DNA of 64,000 nt from Spirometra erinaceieuropaei (Eukaryota > Platyhelminthes > Cestoda > Diphyllobothriidea > Diphyllobothriidae), in contig CACRXP010000667.1 of the NCBI GenBank assembly GCA_902702965.1, positions 221,728-285,727 of the forward strand, written 5' to 3'. Position 1 is the stretch's first letter; every line of letters starts with the position of its first letter. Of the stretch, positions 1 to 11,800 are shown piece after piece. The notes below the pieces were generated by a model. The model was not told the origin of the DNA, searched no databases, and worked only from the letters and a program-made list of their open reading frames with translations. A program made the translations under genes and the position numbers.

Positions 1-3000
1 AGGCTTGTAGACACACTATAATAAATGCCCAAGTGTCAGGGACCTTGTTTTGAAAGGCCTGGCAGCCTCGGTACTATTACAGCCTTAATAGTAGTACTTG
101 CCCGACATCATTGAAAACTGTGCTAATGGACATTTCGACGACCTGAAAAACGTTAAACAGACTGGTCGAAAACACTTCACTAGAAGGAAATTACGACGAG
201 CACATAGAAAGCTAGGCAGAAATCACAAACGACTTGGATCCGTGGAGCGATCCCCGGACGTTTTCGATGTGCGGAGCAGTAAAGGAAAAAATGGTGGCAG
301 AATGACGGCCTGCCTAAAACAGAGAACGTTGGAAAGCGAAGTTTAATTCTGGATGGAGACTAAGCAATAACAAATGTTCATCTAACATTGCCTACGAGTC
401 TGCGATAACTATGAATACCAGAATCAGTGGAGTGAGATAAAATGCTGCCGACATACCCGATGGCAAGCAGCATATTTAACATCACTTAATGACATGGACG
501 CTGTAATTGCTGTGGTACTGTAAACGTGGGTTACCCCAATGAAGGACCTTTCTCTAAGATACAGTTAATTGCATCAGCGGAAACGATCCTCGGTAATGAA
601 TAATCGTTTCCCCTTTTTCGATCAGAAAGGAATGTACCGGTGAAAGTATTGACAGGGTTGACATCAACAATAAAATAAAACATCACGCCGTAAGCAGATT
701 TAATCGAAAATATCCAGTCTTTGGGCACTTTGGGAAAACTTTGAGACGTATGATTCAAGAAAGTGTCAAAATGGGCTTAATTGTTCGTAAATGTTTGTAT
801 AAATCATAAGGTCTTATCCTACGACTGACTTCCAGGAGCTTACTGCTTTAGTTGACGACAATCCAAATTCGATAACATACAAACCAGGCCATTAAAGATC
901 GTACCGAATAGTCATCCAGTGGCCGACTCATCTCGCCTTGAAAGTCCAAGCTGATAATACCATATTAAAAAAATCTCCTTAATCCGAGGCCTGAAAGCGG
1001 AAAAAGTGTCAATATATTTTGCCTTTCGCGCTCTAGTTCTCAACCGACCAGCTGTAGATTCAAAGGTTGACAGCCAAATGGATCTGGTCAGCAAATGATG
1101 GCAAAAAAAGAAAAATCGGCTTCAAGGATTAAACGAACAAAGTAATTAATCGGAGTTCTGCATATAAATTCAGTCATTCCTTTATTATTAGCAGAAACAA
1201 ACTCTCCATATTTATTTAATATGCAGTTTTATGACTCAAAGGATAGGCGAAAAGCCGAGAAAGTGGAAGGCTTAAAGATAACTATCGTTATCTTCTAGTC
1301 TACCCTTACAAGTGGAAATAGATAGCTAGTGTGCAAATTAGAATATACGCACAGTATAGCATTTATTGGTATCACAAGAAACCAGTGAATGTGAAATAGG
1401 ATGTGCCCATACGCTGCATCAAAGAGATTCTGCGGGCTGAGGTCATATTCATGAGGAATAACCAAGCAGTTAAGGCATTGTTGACTTTGGCAATGTCCGA
1501 TGGACAGAGAATAAAATACTCAGTCGATTACAGTGGGGACAGGCTTCCCCGGAACCCAGTGTCGGTGGAAGTCTAGAGTGTCCTTTATGCGACTACAATG
1601 CTCTTCGTTTTCTTCGAATATTTTTCAATTGCATGTCTTGCAGATATATGCTTGGTTGACCGAATACGTTACAACCAATATTAGTGCCGAAAATAAAAGA
1701 AGGGCATTAACAGATAGGCAATATAAAAAGAAAAACTAGCAATCTTGCATATCGGCATAGAATTACTACCTTATAAAAACAGCAAAAAGGTTAACACAAT
1801 TTCTTCCCTTTTTACTACAGCCGCTATGGAACAAATGTCGTGCGGAGATATTAAGACACCCAATGCATGCAAAAAATCTTGACCACCAAAGGCTGACCGT
1901 AAATCATGGTAAACTAATTCGACGTCTGGCCCAGTTGCAACCGTCAGCGTGTTGTGAGCCGTGAAAATGAATTTCCTAATCCGCGCTCTCCTAAATAAAT
2001 CAGTCATGTTTTCAAAAGTTAAGGATTTTAATTTTTGTGTGTTTATTGATTAACCAAACCTCAGTAATCAATAGAACACAGTATTCGCTTTTATTGCGCA
2101 AACAGTTGTCCGCGATTATGAATCTTCACCGACTTCTCCTTCCAATGATTTAGCCAATACGATTCAAAGATATGACAGTTCACAAAGGTGATCAATGGTA
2201 TCACGATGACCGCGTCAATTATACTCTTAACCAAACGAAAACCTTTCTTACGCATGTCTTACCAAAACAGATGAATTCACTTTTGCTGCTGCGAGGAACG
2301 CCATTTACAAACTCCTGGTACCTATGTCTCCGAAAAAATCGGAATTACTCAAATACCCGCACTACTGGATAGATGTTGATGCATGTAATGTAACTAAGTT
2401 GTTTGTTGTTTATTGGGGCCATTCCAGACATCTTAAGCTAATTCTGATTTCATTTAAGCGTCATACAGCGCCAGAACGTCAACGAACCGGCGCCTGAGTT
2501 TTTAACTATTACAGTCAAATAGATAGCTTACAAAATGCATTGAAATTTACAAAATACTTTTAAATATTTGCCAAATATCAAAAAATAAATAGCAAAATTA
2601 CGAATTAATAACAAAGAGCACTAAGCGAGCAGGGAAAAGGTAAGTGACATCAAACGTAAGGCTGTCTTTTTTAATCACCAATGATATGCGTGGGATTGCA
2701 CCTACCAATTCTACCATAAAACTAAATAGCCGAGAAAACTGTACGGCCACGACAAATGTCGTCAATGAATATGTTATTGCGCTTTTGGGAGAAAGAATTC
2801 ACGTAGATTTTTAAATCTGACTTTTATACTCGATAAACGGTCTAATTTCCTAAACAAATCCTTCTTGTTTGCCCCCTTGTCCATTTGATCGACGTAAAAA
2901 AGAATACATTTTTAAACGCGACATTTTCCGTTTGGCAAAACACTTGTATAATGCGAAAACACGTAGAAATGTGCAAACTTAGTATTAAAAAGTTACCAGC

Positions 3001-4250
3001 GTAGAAGGCTACCCAAACATGAGGAGATGTAGAGTTTTTCAAAATATTTGAGCACTTTGACTGATAAAACTACTTAATAACATATTTTGCATTCACATTG
3101 TCACTTCCGGAACAGGCTAGAAAAATAAATAAAATGTGCATCATTTTAAATGGCTAAATTTGATCGTCTAAATTTTCATTATCACGTTTCATGAGCTGTA
3201 TCTGTGCTGGCCATCGCCTTTCATGAAAGTCCTGTGGTTATCCTACTGAAGAGGATGAATTTCGGGTCAAATATTTGTATCGACATTCAGGATTGGTCGA
3301 TAAAGCCTCCTTCTGAAGAATATGCCTTCAAGTCTTGCAATAATTCTTAGGAAAATTAAAGAAATATAGAAGATCTGCAAAATGATCACATTAAGGTTAG
3401 AATAGTTATCCGGCGACCCCTACAGGGCTGCCTAATATTTAACTGGTAGTAAAATTAGCAAAACAGCTTGGGACCTTCGAGTTCGGTTTCGTTTATGCAT
3501 AAAATGAAAAAGGACACCCGACAACATAACATGGCAAAGTAGACTAATGAAATCCGATGAACGCCCTCTTTTTTGGAAAGATGATGATGTCAGCATTTTA
3601 TTTAAATTTATTTTCATCCAATAAAAACCAAACAACAACAATAAAACGGTAGAATGAAGTTTAAAAATGCAAATTTACAATGAGATAGCTGCGGTTTAGT
3701 GGGGACTAATGTCAAAAAATCAATAAAATGTCAATCTTCAGTGACACTGCCACTAAATGTGCTAGTTACTTAACTCTAGATTATATTAAACGCAGAAATT
3801 ATTTTCTGTACCATGCCAGATAACTTACTACAGATGGGGACGGATGCACTACAAACACGTATATTGCGTTTTTAGAATTTGGTTTAATTTATTTTGCACC
3901 ATTTTCGCCAACTGGTCAGTTCTGTAAATTAAGCAACTAGTCCCGCAAAATCATTTGGCGAGATATGCATATATTAGTAAAGACAGGAACTGTTCAGTCA
4001 TCTAGTCGGAGTGTTTAACATGTTCCTATAGTTGCACGTTTAGGTTCAATCGATGACCTTCGTGGGCAGTCGCGTAGCAACCGAAAATAATGCACATTTA
4101 ACAACAATGAAGACAAGGCGGACTGAAGTTGTCAATTCTGGCTTATCACCCCACCGCGACCACAGGTTTACTTATACTTAGTGCGGCTATTATCATTATT
4201 GTTTAACTCCGTTTGGAACAGGACAAGAATTGTGCCTCCCTTAAGAGCCG
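1..4250. other. AT-rich stretch without recognised genes
   Basis: Only short reading frames (about 60-80 codons) occur on both strands, with AT-rich composition and no family motif, conserved exon pattern or long repeat that I can recognise. A somewhat longer run of codons at 98-346 is rich in Arg and Lys and looks like chance. I see no supported gene here. Confidence 0.6.
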
Positions 4251-4254
4251 AGCT

Positions 4255-4402
4255 GCAGGAAATAAATAAGAAAGAAGAAGTGGATGCGATTACTAGAACA
4301 AGAAGTATATTGACCCGTCGTTTCGGATTATCACTCGAACCCATCATCTGATACGGCCGCAGATATAGGTAATCGAGGCACAAAGATAGCCGTATTCATA
4401 GT
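4255..4402 (-). repeat. Promoter/hammerhead-like repeat unit, copy A (decayed)
   Basis: Read on the minus strand this is a copy of the small unit found also at 23.5, 26.3 and 39.4-39.7 kb. A decayed TATA-like octamer (TATGAATA, 4393-4400) lies 41 nt before a hammerhead-like core. The core is CAGATGA (4345-4351), a GGGTTC/GATAATCC hairpin, then GAAA (4322-4325). Nine nt beyond GAAA sits AATATA where better copies have AATAAA. The core CUGAUGA is mutated (U to A), so this copy is probably dead. Penelope-like elements are known to carry hammerhead ribozymes in their terminal repeats, and PLE fragments start less than 100 bp away. Confidence 0.6.
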
Positions 4403-4480
4403 ACGTAGCTGTCGTGGGGTCACATGCGTATTATAATTAACAACTCTCGCAATCACCGCTAGGGGTTGTAATTGAAGCGA

Positions 4481-5345
4481 TTATAGTTCGTCAGTCCGCG
4501 TCCCAGTCGCTAATTGCCGCAATTGCATCATCTGTGTTGGCTGTTGACGTGATAATCGGCAAGTTGGCCCGCTCTCACCATGACCGATTCTCCAGCAATG
4601 AATATAGTGCAGGCAGGTCATTGCGTTTTTTGATGTATTGCTAGTTTGAGAACCATAATTCGAGCAGCCTGCGGAACACGCGGCTTTTAGCTCTCGCAAA
4701 TTTTTCGGCTTCTTGAATCTTTAACATACGGCCGGGTTCGGTGGCGCTAGCTGCCACCTGAGAGCTAGCGTCTTTCATACTCCCCGCTGTTGTGTGCTCA
4801 GCTATCCTCGTCCGGTGTTATCTCTCAGTTTCTCCGACGTGGTTGCTCTGTCCGCAAACGCACCAGATCTGGTAAACGAGTCCAGGCGTGTATTGTCGTG
4901 GGTGAGGGTCTCTCGGCCTCATGACTTGACGCCTGATTGTTGCCTCCGGCCTGTATGCAACCCCATCTCCAATGGGAGTGAAAAGGTGGATGACGGCTTC
5001 CAGGACGTTACCCTCGTACGGAAGAGCAGGGTATGTGAATGATACCATCGTCGTAATCGAACGGGATCCAGTGCAGGCATTCAAATAACGTCTAAACGAC
5101 GTCTGCCGGGCATTCAACTGTAGAAGGAAGGAAACGACCAGCTGGCATTTCTGCATGTACTCGCTTGCTTTAAACATCTTGGTGGCCTTAAAACCAAAGC
5201 GTCCAAAAAGGCGACAAACACGACGCAAGTACTGAATTTCAACAGTAACCACAAGATCGGTCACGAACGCAGTTGCGTAAGGGCGCAATACTGGCGCGTT
5301 GAGACGCATTGTATTGAAATGAAAGACACGGTTGCTGAATTCCAA
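4481..5345 (-). pseudogene. Penelope-like element, 3' fragment with GIY-YIG endonuclease (minus)
   Basis: A 175-codon open frame at 4818-5345 (minus) ends in a GIY-YIG endonuclease start. It has a linker with RPEATIRRQVMRP, then GLVYQIWC and VGETER, matching the first strands of the nuclease domain used by Penelope-like retroelements. The reading then breaks, but conserved downstream pieces such as a RLLELWFS-like segment followed by a NDLPALYS-like segment can be followed in shifted frames to about 4481. The YIG tyrosine is replaced (HVG). No reverse-transcriptase core is attached, so this is a truncated 3' piece. It is arranged head to head with a related plus-strand fragment starting at 5332, and the two share the same linker and GIY-YIG segment. 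An inactive relic; confidence in the family is high, exact ends are approximate. Confidence 0.75.
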
Positions 5346-5930
5346 TATCTCCTACGGGTACTGTGAGCCAATGGCTACCCGCACAAGTTTGCAAATCACC
5401 GAGTACGCAGATGAAGCCAGAAACCAAATCCTAAATTTTGGGCGAACTCTTCCATACTTGAGTAAAGTCTCTGAAGTCGTGATCCGCTTTTTCAATCCAC
5501 TTGAAGTCGGGGTTGCACACAGGCCGAACGCAGCCATCAGGCGTCGAGGCATGAGGCCGAGCGACCCTCTGCCACGACAAAACACGTCTGGACTCGTTTA
5601 CCAGATCTGGTGCAGTCGCGGAAAGAGAAATTACGTCGGAGAAACTGGGAGAAAACTCTGGACGCAGATAGCGTAGCACACATCAGCACGGAGGAGGAAA
5701 GACGTTAGTTCTCAGGGAGGAGCTAATCCCACGGAACGCGGAGTATGTTAAAGTTTCAAAAGGTCAACATCCTTGGGAGAGCTGACAACCGCTTGAGCCG
5801 CGGGCTGCTCGAACCATTGTTCTCAGATTCGTAACCCATCAACAAGAAAACGGACTCCCGACTGAACCTTTCTGACATTGGTCGTCAAGCTACTTGTTCC
5901 AACAATATGCAAAAACCCAGGTGATGAGAG
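5332..5930 (+). pseudogene. Penelope-like element, 3' fragment with GIY-YIG endonuclease (plus)
   Basis: An open frame at 5332-5676 contains the PLE linker (RPNAAIRRRGMRP) followed by GLVYQIWC and NYVGETGRK, the GIY-YIG nuclease N-terminal half. After a stop near 5676, homology to the PLE C-terminus continues in other frames (RRKDVSSQ, then an AGCSNHCSQ-like segment) to about 5900. Here the YVG tyrosine is kept, unlike the minus-strand neighbour. The reverse transcriptase is missing. It begins almost exactly where the opposite-strand fragment begins (overlap 5332-5345), so the pair diverges from one point. That could be an inverted duplication or two insertions at one site. Nonfunctional. Confidence 0.75.
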
Positions 5931-7949
5931 GTGGACCCATGCAATCGATAACGTCCACCGCGCATTACACGGGATGCGCGCTGTACTGTTGACTTGGGCG
6001 TTAGTCAGTTTATAATTAGGCTAAATACAAATGTCGGCCGTGTGTCACACAACAAGGTGGACGTAGGACGACGACTCGCCAGAGAATCATTTTGAAGTAC
6101 TAACAGACATGCGCAGCCCCTACTGCACGCTCACAACATGACGCTCATGGACTTGATGGCAAGACAGAGTCAGGTCCACCGAAGGCGAACTCGGACGGGG
6201 TGGCTGACTAAGCCAAACCGCACGTTTGCGCAGGCTAGGAAGGACATGGTGTCCTGGCGAAATATGCCAGACTTTCAGAGAGCAGGAAACAGACCATACC
6301 TCACGTTACTAAGAGTAAATTAGAGACCATAATAGAGAGGAGCCATTGAATGCCCTTAGCAGTCCTCCAGCTGGTCCCCCAGATGCCGCGCAAGTCTACT
6401 CTCACTAATTGCCGCGCAAGTCCTCATGCCTGCTTTACCACGCTCTAGGGCACACGGTGGACATCGCCGCGTATGTGTGTGTGTGTGTCAGGTGTTGCGG
6501 GGGCGGATTCATGTGTGATGAGGTAAGACCTGCGATCAAGCTGTTGAGGGCAACCGAAGGATAAAAATAGAAATTAAATCGCGCCAATAAAATCATTAAA
6601 GCGTTCCTTTTCGTAGGGTTCAGGCAAAAACCTTAAACTAACGGATAGCATTTTGAGATCTAAAACACCTGAAGGTAATTCACTCCTGAGCATTGCGTTA
6701 CTAAACTCTGCTGAGAGACAGTAGGTTATTTTGGTGCCAAATATTTCAACAGAGTCCTCACTCGTTAGTAGGAGTTTTTTTCTGAAACTATTTCTAACAT
6801 AAATAGCGGAAAAAAATACGTTCCTCAGAATGACTCAGCATCGACTCCTCTTTTTTCCAGCCGCTATAAACAACAGATATTTTAGGCGGTGCTCAGTCGG
6901 TACCAGCAGAACAGAGAAGAAACTGACTTACCACATGGCCGCTGCAAACAGATTGACATATTGGGCTACTAGCGAGTTAGCTTACCATTAAGCCGACAGT
7001 ATGGTAAGAAAGTTGCCTCTAGTGGATATCGGGATGAAGAAAACATTGGGATAGAGGGGACGCAAGTTTTTGGGCTCTATTATAATATGTCCATTAAATG
7101 CGTGCAAAAGGGTCAAAATATCTGACTGCGCTTTAACCTGGGGCATTTTTGCTGAATGATTTATTGTTACCGAAGAGTACAGGAGGTAGTTCAATGATAT
7201 AATGCATGCAAGAATGTTGGTCGATTGATGGACATTCTTCCGAATATCTGCTCGAACTAGAGTCACTGTGGATGCTCGTGCAAATTAATTCAAGGTGCAC
7301 TGAAGGCTATCTAAAATTGTTATAATTATACACGTATAATTATAAATTGCGTCCCCTCCAAATACTGCATTGAAGGTGAAAGTCTGTCTTACTTGTGATT
7401 GTCTGTCAAGTGCTATCAAGTGCGAAAGTTGTGGTGAAAAACATGATCTGATATGACAGCTTCGTCTTTTAAGTTAGCATTGTATTTTGGCGTTTATTTG
7501 CTTTTGTTAAAAACCCAGTAACACACACTTATTCGTTCTAATTCATTTTGCTTTTTACAATTTATTAAAGTCATTTCTTTTCTTTTTGTTTGAGACGGAA
7601 TGTCGAGAATTCGTAAGGTGAAAAAACAGCGCTTCTTACCTTGAAATATACCATTGCAGACAGTTTGAAATACTAATGGTGTATTTCGCTGTAGTGCAGC
7701 AACACAGGTGACAATATTCAACTGTTTTTAAACCTATCTGCCTTTGTTTGAAAGCTGCCACGCATATGTCATCTTTCTAACTCCTTTTTCACATCAAAAT
7801 ATGTTAGAATCTTTTAAATTCTTTCTGTTTAAAGACCAAAAATAAACAATTCGCAAGTCTACGAAGCAAGGGTTCGCACATGGACATATATAATAGCTGA
7901 AAACCTTGAGATATAAACACTGTTGCCTGCGCTACTAATACTACACAGC
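5931..7949. other. Unassigned stretch, possibly including PLE 3' UTR and mariner 5' flank
   Basis: The first few hundred bases are GC-richer than the surroundings and may be 3' flank of the preceding PLE fragment. The rest is AT-rich with short reading frames only. A perfect 12-nt palindrome (arms 7320-7331 and 7334-7345) and a short GT microsatellite are the only structure. The 5' end of the following mariner fossil probably lies somewhere after 7790, but I cannot place its terminal repeat. Confidence 0.5.
6471..6489. repeat. Short (GT)n microsatellite
   Basis: A run of alternating GT over about 19 bases, within the GC-richer flank of the PLE fragment. Confidence 0.85.
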
Positions 7950-8800
7950 AAAGAGCACTACGTTGTTTTATGAAATTTCGTTCTGGAAAATTTGACATCA
8001 CAAATGAGCCAAAATCAAAGAAAGGTAGTTACAAACTGAAAGTTAACGCCGAGTCAGATCCAGCTCAAAGTGCATATGAACTATCGGTGATGTTTGGTGT
8101 TAACAGGCAAACGGGAAATTGAAGACCCTGGATGTATGAATCCCGCATGAAGTTTCAACGCTTGGAAGCTGGCATGATGTTGCTGTTTCGTCGAATAAGC
8201 GATTTAATGTTTGAAAAGGAGTCATGAAATGTGGCTGTAAATGAATGCAGCACGACAAACATAAAACGTCCGCACTATGGTTAGATAAGGACCAAACATT
8301 AAAACATAACTTTGGGCTCCAAATGTACAAAAAATAAGCTGATGGTGGGTTTTTGATGTTCCAACGCGGGTCTGACCCACTATGATTTTATTAATCCTGG
8401 TTCACTGATCTCAGCAAAAGAAAGCGGCAGCCGGATGGATCAATAAATCCGAAAACTTGTACAAACGGTCCGGATTGGTCAACTAATCAATATCTATTCT
8501 ATTGCAAACAAGAAAAAAACACACTACGCAAAGTCACAGTGGCAATGTTTGAGAAATTGAGATTGGAATTCCCAATTATCCACATATTCATCAGATACTT
8601 TCCCCACGGACTATCACTTTTCTAGAACTTAAATAACTATTTCTTTGGACGAAAATTTAATTCCTACAATGCTGTAAGACGTGCCTTCCGAGAGTTTATT
8701 GACCTCCAACTACCAGGTTTCTCCCCTTTGGGAGACTAGAGAAGACGCCGTTGAATTACAAAAAGTGGGTTGACAATATGGGCACATAATTTGATGGATA
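7950..8800 (+). pseudogene. mariner-type DNA transposase fossil, copy 1
   Basis: No long frame survives, but translated pieces in all three frames follow the mariner transposase in order. There is a helix-turn-helix region piece KFRSGKFDI (about 7970) with AYELSVMFGVN after it. Then comes SALWLDKDQTLKH (about 8270), like the family's SAQWLDKDEPPKH region, and GLTHYDFINPG (about 8370), like GVIHYEFLKPG. A YNAVRRAFREFIDL piece (about 8670) and KKWVDNMG near the end (about 8765) complete it. Known mariner transposases are about 345 residues, so about 1 kb is expected, and this fits a nearly full-length, heavily mutated copy. The C-terminal HPPYSPDLAPSD-like catalytic region is barely recognisable. 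A second copy lies at 28.3-29.1 kb on the same strand. The terminal inverted repeats could not be located. Confidence 0.7.
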
Positions 8801-11800
8801 GAGCCGTTCGTTGTTTTTATAGAAAACATAAATTTAATTTGTATCTTTCTGCAAATTTCATGCCTCACTACCGGATGAAAGGAGCATGCGCCTCACTTAC
8901 ACTTTAGGGTTACAGCTTGTCATTTGTGTTTTTAAAGTCAAGTCGCTTATTCTTTTTATTTATAACGTGTTGTCTTATTCATACACATTGTAAACAAGGG
9001 CGGTGTTGACAGGAACAAGAGGGACGAGAATGACCATTTATTGTTTCTCCGCCGTCGTCCGCCAGACACACTCGTCACCTGCATATACTATTAGTCGGCC
9101 AGCTGAACAGATAGGCCTGCACTCCGAACGTCATTTGAGCAGCGAACACATATTGATATGCACTTATTCATAGAAAGGTATTCGTCGATTAAATTAAAAG
9201 TTTTCTTCTCTAAAATATTCCTACATGCGCATTGCAGCCAATTGGCTCATTTCTATATACTGTACTTTCTGAAGTTCGACCCCCTTAAGTGGCCGCTTTA
9301 GTAAACTAGAGCGGTGCATAGTGTTTTGAATACATAAGGTTTCATCATTTGCAGATACTGTGTAACACATACACAATCTAATCGGATGCGACATCTTTTT
9401 TAATATTCACTATACATGAAATTTCTATCCATAAAGCTGGTGCCTTTTATGCTTGAATTCCTTTTACTTCCCCAGGTAGTACGCGAATCAATGCTCAATA
9501 ACGAAATTATGCAATCACTTTATAAGGCATAAAGAAAATTTAAAGCTTTCTATTTGAAGAATGGCAGTAAACTATAAGCTCGATAAATTAGGCAGAGTTC
9601 TGCAACTTACTTCTTAGTCAGCTGCATGCTCCCTTCGAAGGAATGCACATTTGCAATATTTTTCGCAAGATAGGAGTGAGGATTAGAATCAGATTTTATA
9701 CCAAACAAACAGCATAGAGGATGCCTCACATTATAAAATATTAGAATTTAACGGTGTATAATGGACACAGTATATGACGATGCTTTCCCATTGGCGAATG
9801 TAGGATGAACCAATAATTCCCTAAATATTTATTTAATAAATAAAGGTGATGCCAAACGGAAAAATTCAGATTAGGTTATTATTCGTAAACATAAATGACA
9901 AGAAATTTGAGGCAAACCAAAATATCTGTAAACGTTTATGAACTATATCCTGGAAATTCGTTCAGTTTGCGAGACATACTTACCATGCTCTACCTTGTAC
10001 CTCGTTTCAGAACTCTCATGTGCTGTCGTGTATCGACCAGGAATATACGTTGAAAGTTCTCTTTAAAAAGACACCATATGATTTTTTGCAGATGCCTCAA
10101 TCAAACAATGAAAATCGGACGCCCTGGCTGAGCTTTGCTATGTGCTGAAGGGTTGGTGTGAGCAAAGACCCATGTTGTACACCCAAGTATCCAAGTGGTT
10201 TTGCCAGAAAAAAAATTTCAAGTTGGCAATTTAGGTTTTTCGTAAATCACCGTTAAATTAAGATCTTTGGCACTGAGGACCGATAAGTTTACCACGCGAC
10301 ACGCAAGATTAGTTTAACGTATTGTGGAGTATGCTTCATTTTAAAAACAGCAAAGTAAAAAAAATCCCTATATACGCGGAAACTGCGGACACAGCATTAG
10401 ACCTATGAAATCCAAAACCCCAGAGAATGAAACATAAACAAGCAGTACTGAAATGATTAATTAGTATTACGTTATGTTAGCAAGGTGGTTTGCGCAGGTT
10501 GAGAACTACAACTTTAGGCTGAACTGGTGAACAATAAGGTGTCTCTTATCATAGAACACATGACAGCGACCGTATATCTGAAGACCCCGCTTAATTGTGT
10601 AAGTAATAGTATTTAATCATCGATAAGACTGCCATTAGGGATGAGATTAAAGTGGTCACAAGTGCGCAGCAAAAATAGTTTATTCTCCGTTAACCTGTCC
10701 TGCACTTATTCTATAACGGATGCCCAATAGCAGCAATAAGTTCGATAGACTGTAAAACGATAAGCCTAGCGTCGATAAAAAAACATGTTCTACATAAATG
10801 GCAGGACAGGTATATTCCCATCATAGATGGTCGGAAGCCACTTGATGCGAGTACCTTTATTCATTTATAGACAGATCAGAAGCGTAACGTGTAAAAACAA
10901 ATGCTCATCTAAATATTTATAAGTCCAGCTCGTTTTACGCAATGACTGCTTGTATGAATTCATGATCTCATTAAGGCTGAATGGCTGCTTATGCATACGT
11001 ACTCAACACAGCTATTGTTTTGCAGGAGTGCAAGTTAAGCCGCGCATATACCACTGAGCCAGGTTTGAATATGCCCCTCCCTAATAAAGAAAAACAGCAC
11101 ATAAATTTTTTGAGAGCAATACACTAATTCCATGTCATTTTGTTAAAAAGTCCCAGCAGTTTGTAGCAGCCTGGCTCATTGCAAAGTCCAACAGTGTCAT
11201 GAAAATTCTCCTCATAAAAGCAAACATTTTGGAGGAATAAGGATCCTTTAAAAGTCTTCCGGCTAAAGAAGAATCCAAATTTGATTGCATATAATGTTAA
11301 TGTGGAATTTCGTCATACTACCTGCATAATTATTTTTTCGTAGACGTTATCGGCTGCACGTTATGGTTTATCGGACAAAGCGCGCAATCAGAAAACGTGT
11401 GCTAACAGATGGAGTCAAATCTCTGACTGTCAAAAAGGCCAGCAACATGCTGTATGAAATAATATAATTATTAAAACTGCAGCGAATGTGAATATTAATC
11501 TCGCGGTAATGGCCCGCTGAGGCTGACGTCTTGGAGAAAAACGATGCCCACCATCATCAAATAGCTTAGAGTCTTTTGTTAAGAGTATAGCCACCTTCGA
11601 ATCTTCAACGGTTTGAGCTCATAATGCTAAAACGAAGGATTGTATCTCTTCGAGTGGTAGAAAACTGAATTGTTTCTAACGATTGGTTTGGAGGAAGACA
11701 GTTGCTGTAAAATGTTTTAAGATATCCGTGGAATTCATTCAATATGTTATCTTAATGCTATCACAAGATGGACAAGAGTGAATTTGTTCTACTATCTCGG

